A stretch of DNA of 33,714 bases from Capnocytophaga sp. GTDB lineage: Bacteria; Bacteroidota; Bacteroidia; Flavobacteriales; Flavobacteriaceae. Below are positions 15,527 through 24,264 of the stretch, in pieces (the stretch's first letter is position 1; every line of letters begins with the position of its first letter). The notes below the pieces were generated by a model that had not been told where the DNA came from, ran no database searches, and worked only from the letters and a program-made list of their open reading frames with translations. A program made the position numbers and the translations under genes. The stretch lies in assembly GCA_030530525.1 (NCBI GenBank), contig JAUMUT010000022.1:619-34332 (forward strand), written 5' to 3'.

Positions 15527-16326
15527 AAACTATTGTTTATAGTGATTAAATCATTTAAAAAATTAACAGGATTGATATATTTATCCTTTTCTTTTACTGA
15601 AAAATGTAAATGAGGAGCGGTAGAGTTTCCTGTGTTTCCACTTCGTGCGATAACAAATCCTGCTTTTACGGCTTCTCCTTGTTGGTAATAAACTTCGGAG
15701 AGATGGCAGTAGGAAGTTTCCAATCCGTTAGAATGTTGTATTTTTATAAAGTTTCCTCCACCATTATTATCCCAGCCAGTACCACTGATAACTCCATCTA
15801 AAACGGCATAAACAAACTGATGATTAGCTCTTAGGTCAATTCCGTTATGGAGTTTGTTTTCTTTCCAAATGGGGTGAAAACGTTCGCCAAATGGGGAAGT
15901 AATCTGTAAATCTCCGTTGATGGGCATTGCTATTTTAGTAGTTCTGGTTTGGGGCTTTTTTTCTTCTTCTTTTTTAGGCAAATAGCTATCGGTAATTGCT
16001 TTTTTAGCAAAGAAAAGAAGTAAAGAGTCTGCAATATGTTTTGAGGAACTTTGCTGTTCTTTCATAGCAATGATACGCTTTAAAGAGTCATTTTCTTTCC
16101 TTAGAGAAGCTTTTTCACTTTGGAATAGTTTTTTCCAAAACGTATTTTGTCCTTTTTTTTCTGCATTTTTCTCCTTATTTTCTACCTCTACAATCGTATA
16201 TTTTTCATACTTTTTTTTCTCGGGTTGCAATTGTGGGCTTAGGGTATTGAACTGCCCAAACATTGTATGGGTTGCAGAAAATAAAAGTAGGACACCTATT
16301 TTTTGTAATCTTTTATTATGTTGCAT
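15523..16326 (-). CDS. Exported M23 (LytM-type) metallopeptidase
   Basis: A 267-residue peptidoglycan endopeptidase expected in the periplasm. A signal peptide (about 1-25) and a Lys/Glu-rich helical region (about 35-100) precede the M23 domain (about 137-260). The zinc ligands are all present: H160 and D164 in HNGID, and H241 in HLH. H208 matches the other conserved catalytic His. Conjugative systems usually carry a wall-degrading enzyme to let the channel through, and the gene starts two bases after the coupling-protein stop. The intact catalytic set argues for an active enzyme rather than a regulator. Confidence 0.88.
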   Translation of the reverse strand: MQHNKRLQKIGVLLLFSATHTMFGQFNTLSPQLQPEKKKYEKYTIVEVENKEKNAEKKGQNTFWKKLFQSEKASLRKENDSLKRIIAMKEQQSSSKHIADSLLLFFAKKAITDSYLPKKEEEKKPQTRTTKIAMPINGDLQITSPFGERFHPIWKENKLHNGIDLRANHQFVYAVLDGVISGTGWDNNGGGNFIKIQHSNGLETSYCHLSEVYYQQGEAVKAGFVIARSGNTGNSTAPHLHFSVKEKDKYINPVNFLNDLITINNSL

Positions 16327-16328
16327 TG

Positions 16329-18329
16329 CTAGGCAATTTTAGCGGTTATATCTTGTATCATTAATTCTACTTCTTTATTGATACGGCGGAAATTAGCCAT
16401 AAGAATATCATTTTTCCTATCCACTCCGTTATTGTCTTTAAAAGAGTAATATGCAGGAGTTTTTACATAATTTTCTTCTTCGAATTTAATAGCTTTCATA
16501 TCTAAATTAATTTTTCCTGAAATGGCAGAGGTTTTAAATTCTTCGGTTGCATTGTCGTTTCCTTGTACTACCATTCCAGCCATTTCTCCTGTTCTTAGCC
16601 CAGCGAGTTTTCCTGCGGGTATCATTACGTCCATTTTTTCGCTAATGGTCATATTTGTTCCTTGATTGGAAATGGATTCAGAATAGCTTTTTTGTTTGAT
16701 TTTTCCGAATAATTTTTCTAACCAATCCAACGTACTTTTGTCTCGGACTGCACCAGAGAGAATATTTCCCATAATAGCAGAAATGGTTTCTGCAACTTCT
16801 TTTTTATAGAATTGTTTCAATTGTGGTATTTCCTGTAATCCAAGCACTACCGCAACTCTATTACTTCTTGCCGTTGCCACCAAATTATCTACTTTATGAA
16901 TGTAGATAGTAGGGAACTCATCGGCAATTAGCCCGCTGTAAAGATTTCCTTTATCATTTATTTGACTAATCACTCTATTGAGTACTGCCGAATAAAGAGC
17001 GGAGTTAATATCTTGCGTACGAGGGTTGGAAGCTAATATCAGAATAGAAGGGTCTTCTTTGTCTGATATTTTCAGTTGCACCTCATCGCCACTGAATACC
17101 CAGAAACTTTCTTTGGTTGCAAGGCGTGAAAGGAAAATTTTAATCGTTCCTATTTGTCCTTCCAATTGGTCAAAGGCTTTGTTCTCATAAGCGGATTTGA
17201 AAGGCGACATTAGAGAGCTAAGTTCTTCATTAGTGAATAGAGTATCAAAAATTTCCTGATAACTTCTATTCATAAAGGCGAGTATATGCGGTAGGTCAGA
17301 ATATTTTCCATTTTCGTAAGTAGCGTGGAAATAGATAGTAGAGGCAAGAAAATTCACCGCAGATTGGGTAAAAAAAGCCTCTGAGCCTCCTCCGCCTGAA
17401 CCTCCTCCTTTTTGCAAAGCACTTACCATTGACTCTGCCATCTCTTGGGCTTGGGCAAGGGTGTTAATGTATTCTTTTTTAAAAGGATTTACTCGTTTGG
17501 AATATTCTACTTCATCAAGGTTGATTACGTGAAATTGATGTTTATAATTGGGGTCTGTTTTTTTCTTTTGCAAATAATGAAAATAAGCAATTTCGGCTAA
17601 ACTTGGAAACTTAAAATCATAGATACAAAGACAAAAACCTTTATTTACTAACTGCCTGATAGCAGGATTAATAACTCCAAACGATTTCCCTGAGCCAGGC
17701 ACTCCAATAACCATTGTTCCTCGGAAAGGGTCAATATTTATCCAGCCGTTGTGTGTGGCTTTTTTATAGCGAAATTGGTAAGGAATATTTACAGAAGTAG
17801 GCGTATTGATAAGTTCTTTATTTTGGTCAAAACTCTCTTCTTCGGTATTCCAGCGGTCTTTTCCCATTTTAGTTTGTACGATTTTAGAAATATTGTCCGC
17901 TCCCATTTGTGTAATGATCGCACCTGCAAAAGAAAGCAACACATATCCTAACTGATAAGCATTCAAATAAGGAACAATTGGTGGCAAATCCCGATTTTCT
18001 GCACCTACAACAAGAACTAATGAACCAATAATCATCAATAAACCTATGGAAATGGGTAAAAATATTTCTTTGGTTGCATTCAGGTCTTGTTTTTTCTTAG
18101 CTTTTGTTCCTATGGCTACTAAGGCAATAAGAACAAGTGTTGCAAACTTGGCATTAATAGGAGGATAGAATATTCCCATTTTTCCAAAACTTTGTAAAAT
18201 ATTGGATAACACAGGGATTTCTGCTTTTTGGAAAAATAATATCAAACAATCCAAAGCAACTATTCCATACACCATTTTTTGGAAAAAATCGTATATTTTT
18301 ATTTGATGTTGTTGCTCTTGCATACTCAT
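16329..18329 (-). CDS. mobC: Type IV coupling protein (VirD4/TraD-type ATPase)
   Basis: A 666-residue inner-membrane ATPase that brings the relaxase-DNA complex to the channel. The N-terminal 145 residues contain about four hydrophobic segments. The P-loop GVPGSGKS is near 209 and the Walker B LIADEFP near 465. A glycine-rich stretch near 305-315 precedes SEAFFTQSAVNF. The C-terminal part is a hydrophilic all-alpha region. The symbol follows CTnDOT usage, where MobC is the coupling protein. The gene is separated from traN by a hairpin terminator (18376-18436), so it may start a second transcript with the peptidase and topB. The 114 bases upstream hold no obvious TAnnTTTG box. Confidence 0.92.
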   Translation of the reverse strand: MSMQEQQHQIKIYDFFQKMVYGIVALDCLILFFQKAEIPVLSNILQSFGKMGIFYPPINAKFATLVLIALVAIGTKAKKKQDLNATKEIFLPISIGLLMIIGSLVLVVGAENRDLPPIVPYLNAYQLGYVLLSFAGAIITQMGADNISKIVQTKMGKDRWNTEEESFDQNKELINTPTSVNIPYQFRYKKATHNGWINIDPFRGTMVIGVPGSGKSFGVINPAIRQLVNKGFCLCIYDFKFPSLAEIAYFHYLQKKKTDPNYKHQFHVINLDEVEYSKRVNPFKKEYINTLAQAQEMAESMVSALQKGGGSGGGGSEAFFTQSAVNFLASTIYFHATYENGKYSDLPHILAFMNRSYQEIFDTLFTNEELSSLMSPFKSAYENKAFDQLEGQIGTIKIFLSRLATKESFWVFSGDEVQLKISDKEDPSILILASNPRTQDINSALYSAVLNRVISQINDKGNLYSGLIADEFPTIYIHKVDNLVATARSNRVAVVLGLQEIPQLKQFYKKEVAETISAIMGNILSGAVRDKSTLDWLEKLFGKIKQKSYSESISNQGTNMTISEKMDVMIPAGKLAGLRTGEMAGMVVQGNDNATEEFKTSAISGKINLDMKAIKFEEENYVKTPAYYSFKDNNGVDRKNDILMANFRRINKEVELMIQDITAKIA

Positions 18330-18375
18330 AGGTAGTCGTTTTTAGTTTTTATTTCAATTATTATAAATCTTAAAA

Positions 18376-18436
18376 AAACTGCCGTAATGATAATTTAAAA
18401 ATTATGAAAAAAACAAACGAAAATATACGGCAGTTT
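18376..18436 (-). terminator. Hairpin after traN, dividing the transfer operon
   Basis: A perfect 11-bp inverted repeat (18376-18386 with 18426-18436, core ACTGCCGTA) encloses a 39-base loop with its own A/T-rich inverted repeat. On the - strand the stem runs into seven T, as expected for an intrinsic terminator of the traN transcript. The long loop is unusual for a simple terminator. Confidence 0.65.
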
Positions 18437-18443
18437 AAAAAGC

Positions 18444-19316
18444 TTAAAAAGTATCGGCGTTGAGAACGTCGGAATAATTAACAATCATATCAATAGTTCG
18501 TCCGGAAATTTGCTCTTCTATAAGTCGTATTTTCAATACTTTACTATTAGGAAAGGTAAATTTCTCAAAGACAAAAATATTTCGGTAAGAATGACGAATT
18601 TTGGTCTGATCATTAAAACTATACAAAGGGTTTAGTTCTATACTTTGATTATTGGTAGCCTTGTAAATCTTTTTATCATCAATATTGAATTTAATTCCCT
18701 CAATATCACAAGATAAATTAGTTTTATTTTCAATAGAAATATCTAAGAAAATATAATCGTCCATCACATACACATTATTGAGTTGCATCGTGAGCCTAAG
18801 ATTTTCTTTTTTACGAATAGGCTTTTCTACCTTTTTATTTTGTATTTGCAGTGCAAATCTTTTTAGTTCGTAGTTAGAATATTTCATTTTAGGATATTCT
18901 AATGGTTGCATTTGCGATGCTTCTATATGGAGATTGGTATTTATCCAAGTAGATTTTTTATCTTGCCAAATAGCACGATATTGCGCCATAAAAGACTGCC
19001 CAACAATGGTAATAATTCCTATATCTTGCCCAATGAAAAAAGGCAGTTTTTGGGTTGCATCTGGTGTATTGGTCGTCTCTTTATCTATTTGCACCTTTAC
19101 CCGAGCAATATTCTCTGAGGGGAGGTCGCCTACCAAATGATAGGTAGATAAATCTACAAACTGAATAGGCTCAGGAGCAATAATGTGAATATTGACATCT
19201 TCTCCCATAAAAATAATAGGGAGGTCTTCTACTTCCACTTTGGGCTTTAATTCTTGGGCATTGCCTTGCAGAAAACAAAAGAAGGCAAATAAGCTGGTAA
19301 TGTATTTTTTTATCAT
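18444..19316 (-). CDS. traN: Conjugative transfer protein TraN (VirB9-like)
   Basis: Periplasmic channel component of the Bacteroidetes TraN family (DUF4138), functionally like VirB9. I chose the start at 19316, not the in-frame ATG at 19334, because it clears the traM stop and puts a normal signal peptide (Lys-Lys, hydrophobic core, Gly-Asn-Ala-Gln cleavage) at the N-terminus, giving 290 residues. The mature protein is strand-rich: about residues 28-130 form the first beta domain and 165-285 a second, with the conserved-type NNVYVMDDYIFLDISIEN stretch near 190. It lies four bases after traM and is the last pore gene before the hairpin. Confidence 0.85.
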   Translation of the reverse strand: MIKKYITSLFAFFCFLQGNAQELKPKVEVEDLPIIFMGEDVNIHIIAPEPIQFVDLSTYHLVGDLPSENIARVKVQIDKETTNTPDATQKLPFFIGQDIGIITIVGQSFMAQYRAIWQDKKSTWINTNLHIEASQMQPLEYPKMKYSNYELKRFALQIQNKKVEKPIRKKENLRLTMQLNNVYVMDDYIFLDISIENKTNLSCDIEGIKFNIDDKKIYKATNNQSIELNPLYSFNDQTKIRHSYRNIFVFEKFTFPNSKVLKIRLIEEQISGRTIDMIVNYSDVLNADTF

Positions 19317-19320
19317 TGGA

Positions 19321-20508
19321 TTATTCGTTTTCACTTTTATTTTTGTTCAATTCTTTTTCATTTATTAAATAAATATATGTGCTATATTTTAGGGTTACTT
19401 TATTTTTACGAATGATAGCGATAACGGCATCGGAAGCGGAGCGGAACAGGCTGGAGGCAAGGCTGGTAAAGAATCCTTGTCCGCTTTCTACATTCATACC
19501 TTGTACGGAGTTTGCCCCTAATTCACGAGTCATTTCACGGAAAGCACTTGCAGGAACGTACAATCCTCTCATTCCGTCCATATCAAAAACGGATAAGTTG
19601 ATAGGATAAATTTGATTATCTACCATTACGGAGATAATATTCAGCTCTACTCGTTGCATTGAAAATCCTGAGATTTCAGCATAGAGAAAAGAGCCTTTTT
19701 TTACAGCCATTTTTTTCTTCCCTATAAAAATATCTTCTAACAGACGGATACGAATACGGCTTCCGAGATATCCTTTTATATTTTCATCAATAACGGCTTT
19801 GATGGTGTTATTGGGCTTTTCCTTAGAAATATGGTTGAATTGCCCAATGGTATTGGATTTATGAACGTCCATAGTAGTATTAAGAAATTCTTCCATTTTT
19901 TCTTTATTTTCTCTAAGTCGTTTTTGTGCCATCATTTCTCGTTGGTATTGTGGGTCTTTGGTTTTTTCTAACGAGTCCATAAAAAGCATTTGCTCTCGGA
20001 GGCTTTTAACAGGGTCAAACTCTGATTTTGGTTCGGTTTCTGGCTCTTGTTGTTGCGAGTCATTGAGCATTTTTATAATTTCTTTGGAACGCTCATAGTC
20101 TTTGTCTTCTTTATTATTTTGTGGGGTGTAGTAGTTATCTCTTTCGTTGTTTGCCACTTGGTTATTTCTTGCGCGGTCTCGTTCGTAGGCTAAGGAATCC
20201 AAATAGCGTTTTTGCGCATCATCTAAATTATCGGAATAGGTAAAAAGGCTATCGCTTTCTTGGTCTATTTCTTGTAACATTGTACGATTATTCTTATCGT
20301 TTTGGAATAATTTATCATAGGCTTCGTTTTTATTTAAGATAGAGGCATCTACTTTTCCCAAATCGGTATTCATTTCTTTTTGTACGACCTCTTGTTTTTC
20401 TTCTCCACCAAAAATACTAATAGACTGATAGCCAACGAATAGGATAAAAGGCAGAGCGATAAGCGGTAGAATGTATTTGGGTTGCTTAAAGTTAATTTTC
20501 TTTTCCAT
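19321..20508 (-). CDS. traM: Conjugative transfer protein TraM (VirB10-like)
   Basis: A 395-residue protein bridging inner and outer membranes. It has a short cytoplasmic N-terminus, one membrane segment (about 12-32) and a long Asp/Glu/Gln/Lys-rich periplasmic linker (about 35-225). The C-terminal beta-barrel domain (about 240-390) has strands containing GSRIRIRLLEDI, KKGSFLYAEISGF and GMRGLYVPASAF, as expected for TraM/VirB10. It overlaps traL by 17 bases and precedes traN by four, giving the canonical traJ-K-L-M-N order. Confidence 0.9.
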   Translation of the reverse strand: MEKKINFKQPKYILPLIALPFILFVGYQSISIFGGEEKQEVVQKEMNTDLGKVDASILNKNEAYDKLFQNDKNNRTMLQEIDQESDSLFTYSDNLDDAQKRYLDSLAYERDRARNNQVANNERDNYYTPQNNKEDKDYERSKEIIKMLNDSQQQEPETEPKSEFDPVKSLREQMLFMDSLEKTKDPQYQREMMAQKRLRENKEKMEEFLNTTMDVHKSNTIGQFNHISKEKPNNTIKAVIDENIKGYLGSRIRIRLLEDIFIGKKKMAVKKGSFLYAEISGFSMQRVELNIISVMVDNQIYPINLSVFDMDGMRGLYVPASAFREMTRELGANSVQGMNVESGQGFFTSLASSLFRSASDAVIAIIRKNKVTLKYSTYIYLINEKELNKNKSENE

Positions 20509-20845
20509 TGGTTAGGGTTTTATATTGTTCATATAGAAATTCTATTCTAAGGCTATCGGCAGAGGAGAGTATTCCGTTGTCTCGTTTTACTTTAAAGCCT
20601 TTTAGTTCTTCGTTGATAAGTTCTATTTTCTTTTCTTTTTCTTCTTGTTTTTTTATTACTTGGTCTGTTTGCTGATAGAGCATTGGGATAATATAATTTT
20701 TATTATCTTTATTTTTGTTATATGATAAAACACTGAAAGTCATATTGATAACAAAAGTAATAATAAGAATACCCATTGCATATTTATAGAAAGATTTAGG
20801 GTTTGCAATTGCCCATTTTTTAGCATTTTGAAATAAGGCTTTCAT
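20492..20845 (-). CDS. traL: TraL-like small transfer protein
   Basis: A 117-residue protein with one membrane segment (about residues 22-42) after a basic, aromatic N-terminus, followed by a Lys/Glu coiled region. The identity comes from position: between traK and traM in Bacteroidetes conjugative elements lies a short membrane gene called traL. Its ATG shares one base with the traK stop (TAATG), and its end overlaps traM by 17 bases. Sequence alone would not name it. Confidence 0.65.
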   Translation of the reverse strand: MKALFQNAKKWAIANPKSFYKYAMGILIITFVINMTFSVLSYNKNKDNKNYIIPMLYQQTDQVIKKQEEKEKKIELINEELKGFKVKRDNGILSSADSLRIEFLYEQYKTLTNGKEN

Positions 20846-21459
20846 TAGTAATTATATTTTTGTTTGGTTGCAATTTCGGTATTATCCAAGATGTTCCAAT
20901 TTTCCAATAATACTCCGTGAGCGTTGTTTGGGGTTCGTTGTATATCGGTAAAAGTTCCTTGTGTGATTAACTTCCGAAGGATAAGGCTTGTTCTTCGGTT
21001 TATCATTTGTTTCCCGTAGAAAACGAACTTTTTTGCGTTCAAATCTAAGAAAATAGAGTCTGTTTGTACAGAAACGGTAGCATTAGAGGAGATAATTTGG
21101 TTGTAAAATCCTTTTTCTAATAGGTTATTCCGTTCTTTTTTTGCAGAATCATCCATAAGATAGAGTGCTTTATCAATATTTTTTCGGATAAACTCATCAT
21201 CGGGTACGAGAGTAAAGAAAAGTTTATGAAAAAGGTCAATTTGTGCTTCGTATTCTACGGGTCTGTTAAGGAGTTCATCGGTTTGTTTTACTAAAACAGG
21301 TATTCCGTTATCTAAAATATAAATGGATTTTCTGGACTCTTCTACAATTTTGTAAGAATACATAAAGCCTACGATCACTATGGCAATAGCAAAAGCAACG
21401 GTTGCTAATGCCATACTTTTATTGATTTGTATTCTTTTTTCTATATTTTTTACTATCAT
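20845..21459 (-). CDS. traK: Conjugative transfer protein TraK (VirB8-like)
   Basis: A 204-residue inner-membrane assembly factor. It has a short cytoplasmic N-terminus, one membrane segment (about residues 18-38) and a periplasmic alpha/beta domain. Conserved-type blocks of TraK are visible: RPVEYEAQIDLFHKLFF and PDDEFIRKNIDKAL (about 66-105), then YGKQMINRRTS (about 152-162) and a final LLENW block. VirB8-type proteins nucleate the pore complex. It begins 19 bases after the traJ stop. Confidence 0.9.
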   Translation of the reverse strand: MIVKNIEKRIQINKSMALATVAFAIAIVIVGFMYSYKIVEESRKSIYILDNGIPVLVKQTDELLNRPVEYEAQIDLFHKLFFTLVPDDEFIRKNIDKALYLMDDSAKKERNNLLEKGFYNQIISSNATVSVQTDSIFLDLNAKKFVFYGKQMINRRTSLILRKLITQGTFTDIQRTPNNAHGVLLENWNILDNTEIATKQKYNY

Positions 21460-21478
21460 TCTATTGGTATTTTAATTT

Positions 21479-22759
21479 TTATTTTCTTAAATTACTGTTT
21501 AGGATACCTGTTAGGCTTCTTGACATAGCATTTCCTATGGCATTATTCATTGCTCTACCTACTCTTCCGCCTGCGTTTATGATGGATTTTCCTCCGCTTA
21601 TAGCACCTTTCCCTCCTGCGACTATTCCACCTGCGACTTTTCCTGCGTTGCCTTTTGCTTTGGTCATTATTCCTGCTCCTCCTGCTTGTACCACTGCATC
21701 GGCTATGGAAGGAGTCATTAGCACTCCTATTCCTGTTACAAAATACCCTACCACAGGAAAGATAACAGAGTTTAAAAAACCATTGGCTGTGGTATAATTT
21801 AGTAATAAAGCCTCATTTATTAATTTCCCATTGGCATCTACAATTAAAGAAAGACGATTAATATCCATTTGGTAACCTCCCATTATAATTTGTTGTCCTA
21901 TATTAATAATCGTATAAGCAACGAAAGTATAAAGATTGATATTGATGAATTTGGCAAGCCAATTATAAAAAGAACTTTCAAAACCTGGAATAAGAGCCAT
22001 TCCAACGGCAATGGGACCTAAAACAATAAGCACATATGCCCATACTTTTTGGATAAAGAATGTAAAATACACCGCTATTCTAAGGAAGGCTAAGGCTCCT
22101 AATTCAAAAGCTTCTCCAATAAGTTTTTGCAATTTATAATTAAGCCTATCCACTACCTCAATCATAGGAGCTGTGAGTTTATCTACCTGATCTCCAATAG
22201 CTTCTCCTATTTTACCATCCCCTACCTTAGACCAAAAACCTTCTTGTTTTGCATTCAATTCTGCGTTTAATTTTATAGTAGCATCTAACACTTGCATTTG
22301 CTTAGTATAGCGAAGAGTTCGTAGGGCATCTGCTTCTTTTTCTATTTCTTTAAAAACGCTTTCCGATGGAGTTGCTAATAACATAAAAGGATATTGTACC
22401 ATTCGTACAAAAGGCACCCAATTGATAAGAATTAGCCCTATAATTATTGGTTTTAGCATTGGTTCAATACTCCATTCGGCTTCGCCGTTTTGCATTCTAA
22501 ATCCAATTATTCCAAAATGAATAAGCGCACCGAAACCTGCAATAGTACGTCCTAAAATAGAGGCTTCTCTTGCCCTTCCTTCTATTTGTGTGCTAATGTT
22601 TGCAAAGGCTTCCATAAACCAACTCTCCAAACTACCATCGCCTTTGGTGTAGGCAAGTAAATTTTTAGCGTGTTCAGGTGTTACGGTGTCTCCCCACATT
22701 ATAAAGGGAAATAATATCGCTCCGATACAGCATAGAATAGTTATATATTTCGTATTCAT
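21479..22759 (-). CDS. traJ: Conjugative transfer protein TraJ (VirB6/TrbL-like)
   Basis: A 426-residue polytopic inner-membrane channel protein. It has an N-terminal hydrophobic segment (about 7-23), then several membrane segments (about 70-88, 105-130, 215-260, 270-290 and 325-350). The last 75 residues are Gly/Ala/Lys-rich with little complexity, typical of TraJ/TrbL tails that face the cytoplasm. The region between 130 and 215 is charged and helical. It lies five bases before the gene for an exported 270-residue protein and 19 bases upstream of traK. Confidence 0.88.
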   Translation of the reverse strand: MNTKYITILCCIGAILFPFIMWGDTVTPEHAKNLLAYTKGDGSLESWFMEAFANISTQIEGRAREASILGRTIAGFGALIHFGIIGFRMQNGEAEWSIEPMLKPIIIGLILINWVPFVRMVQYPFMLLATPSESVFKEIEKEADALRTLRYTKQMQVLDATIKLNAELNAKQEGFWSKVGDGKIGEAIGDQVDKLTAPMIEVVDRLNYKLQKLIGEAFELGALAFLRIAVYFTFFIQKVWAYVLIVLGPIAVGMALIPGFESSFYNWLAKFININLYTFVAYTIINIGQQIIMGGYQMDINRLSLIVDANGKLINEALLLNYTTANGFLNSVIFPVVGYFVTGIGVLMTPSIADAVVQAGGAGIMTKAKGNAGKVAGGIVAGGKGAISGGKSIINAGGRVGRAMNNAIGNAMSRSLTGILNSNLRK

Positions 22760-22764
22760 TGATG

Positions 22765-23577
22765 TTAAAATTTATGTTTATATCTTTTAAAAATTTCTTC
22801 GGCTACTTCTTTATCGCTTTTTATGGTTAGTTGTTCTCCTGATTGTTTGGCTTTGCCAAGTAGATCTTTTATTTCTAAAAAGTTATTATTTCGGTTGTTG
22901 TATAATTGTATTTTGGCTTGTAATTCTCGCCAGCCCATAAGGGTTTTATGAAACATCAAAAATCGTTTTCCTCGTGGTATTTCTAATGTGTGTGCTTTTT
23001 TATAAAGTTCTTTAAGGAGACTTAATTTTTCTTGCAAATCGGGCAGTTGTCCTGTACTTTTTATATGATTATAAATTTTGCTATTAGCAAATCCCCATTG
23101 TTGATAAGAGGCAGGCTGTTCAGGAAACTTTTTAAGAGGGGATAGCATTCGTTTGTAATAGAGTAAATAAAGCGGGTCGGCTTCTACAATTTGGCTATTC
23201 CAGTGGGCAAAATCGCTCAGGGCTCGTTTTTTAATAGAATCTACTTCTTTTCGTATTACTTTGGCTTGTTCTTGCATTAGTTTGAGTTTTGCTGTCTTTT
23301 GCTGTTCTTGTCCTCCTGCTCTTAATGGTCGTATATCGTCTCCTCTTCGGTAGTTTCTGTTTTGTCGGGGTGCTAAATATCCCCACACTAAAGCCCAATT
23401 GTAGGTTAAATCTCCCCAGAACCAATGCCTATCAGGTTTAAACTCTGCCCAATCTTCAAATACTTGTCGTTTTTCTTGATTGAGCCAAGTAGGGTCTGTT
23501 ACTTTGGTAACTTGTGCTAATGCCGAATAAGAATAACATAAACACAGAATATATAATAGATATTTGCAAGTTTTCAT
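22765..23577 (-). CDS. Exported tra-region protein with shared C-terminal motif
   Basis: A 270-residue exported protein. A signal peptide (about 1-22, ending Ala-Leu-Ala-Gln) is followed by a Trp/Arg-rich region (about 28-90: FKPDRHWFWGD, then NWALVWGY) and a long helical part. The C-terminus, DKEVAEEIFKRYKHKF, matches the tails of the three upstream genes. The start follows the previous stop by one base. No family is recognised. By position it belongs to the pore or pilus group. A 64-residue frame in another phase over its middle is a shadow. Confidence 0.7.
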   Translation of the reverse strand: MKTCKYLLYILCLCYSYSALAQVTKVTDPTWLNQEKRQVFEDWAEFKPDRHWFWGDLTYNWALVWGYLAPRQNRNYRRGDDIRPLRAGGQEQQKTAKLKLMQEQAKVIRKEVDSIKKRALSDFAHWNSQIVEADPLYLLYYKRMLSPLKKFPEQPASYQQWGFANSKIYNHIKSTGQLPDLQEKLSLLKELYKKAHTLEIPRGKRFLMFHKTLMGWRELQAKIQLYNNRNNNFLEIKDLLGKAKQSGEQLTIKSDKEVAEEIFKRYKHKF

Positions 23578-23578
23578 T

Positions 23579-24253
23579 TTAGTAATATTTAAAATTTCTA
23601 TATTTTTGTATAATATCTTGTACTAATTGTTTGTCTTGTTGCACGAAATTTCCTAACACAGGAATGGAATAGATGTAGGGTCTGCTTTTATTAAATTCAA
23701 TAAGGTTAATGATGGATAAAATATCTATATTAATCTCTCGGAGCTTGGTATGAATATTATCTATTAGTTCTTCTCTGTCGTGTCCGTCCATTAGTAATTC
23801 TTTGTTTTTATTGATAATGGTACTTAGTTCATTTTTTAAGGAAATAGATTTTTTCACCAAATTTTCGTGTAATTTTTTTAGCCAAATGGTAGTCATAGGG
23901 TTAGCTCTGCTTATTTGCCGTAATTTATTGTAATTTTTTACAATTTCTTTGGCATAATAAGTAATTCCTTCTATTTGTTTCCCGCTGGATAATAAAGAAT
24001 TGATATTGTACAAATTATTATAAATATATCCGTGAATGGTATTGACTTGTAACATATCATTTCGGGATTCTTCGTATAATCCTGTTTGATGTTTAAAAGA
24101 ATTATGAATAATTTCGGCATTGCCAAGTCTTATACCTGCATTAGCCCCTATTTGTGCAAGAATACGAGGATTATATACGAATTTATAATAGCTTTGTGCC
24201 TTACCACATAAAGGAAAAAGCATACTAACTAAAAAAACACTTATTTTTTTCAT
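23579..24253 (-). CDS. Exported helical tra-region protein (VirB5/TrbJ-like candidate)
   Basis: A 224-residue protein with a signal peptide (about 1-19, ending Gly-Lys-Ala-Gln) and a predominantly helical mature part rich in Asn, Ile, Lys and Tyr. The C-terminus is DKQLVQDIIQKYRNFKYY, with the same tail motif as its neighbours. Length and helical layout resemble VirB5/TrbJ-type minor pilus proteins, and in CTnDOT-like elements a TraI/DUF4141-type protein occupies this place. It follows the 24265-24951 gene by 11 bases. The assignment is by layout and context. Confidence 0.6.
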   Translation of the reverse strand: MKKISVFLVSMLFPLCGKAQSYYKFVYNPRILAQIGANAGIRLGNAEIIHNSFKHQTGLYEESRNDMLQVNTIHGYIYNNLYNINSLLSSGKQIEGITYYAKEIVKNYNKLRQISRANPMTTIWLKKLHENLVKKSISLKNELSTIINKNKELLMDGHDREELIDNIHTKLREINIDILSIINLIEFNKSRPYIYSIPVLGNFVQQDKQLVQDIIQKYRNFKYY

Positions 24254-24264
24254 TATGTAAAGAT

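Noticed and set aside
17380-17410. Glycine-rich stretch in the coupling protein as a sign of engineered linker
   Set aside because: It resembles a Gly-Ser linker, but it lies in a natural loop before a conserved-type FFTQSAVNF block and codon use is like the neighbourhood.
23231-23425. 64-residue frame in another phase over the 22765-23577 gene
   Set aside because: Arg/Lys/Thr-rich shadow composition, no neighbouring signals, and the host frame there is a normal protein with signal peptide and tail motif.
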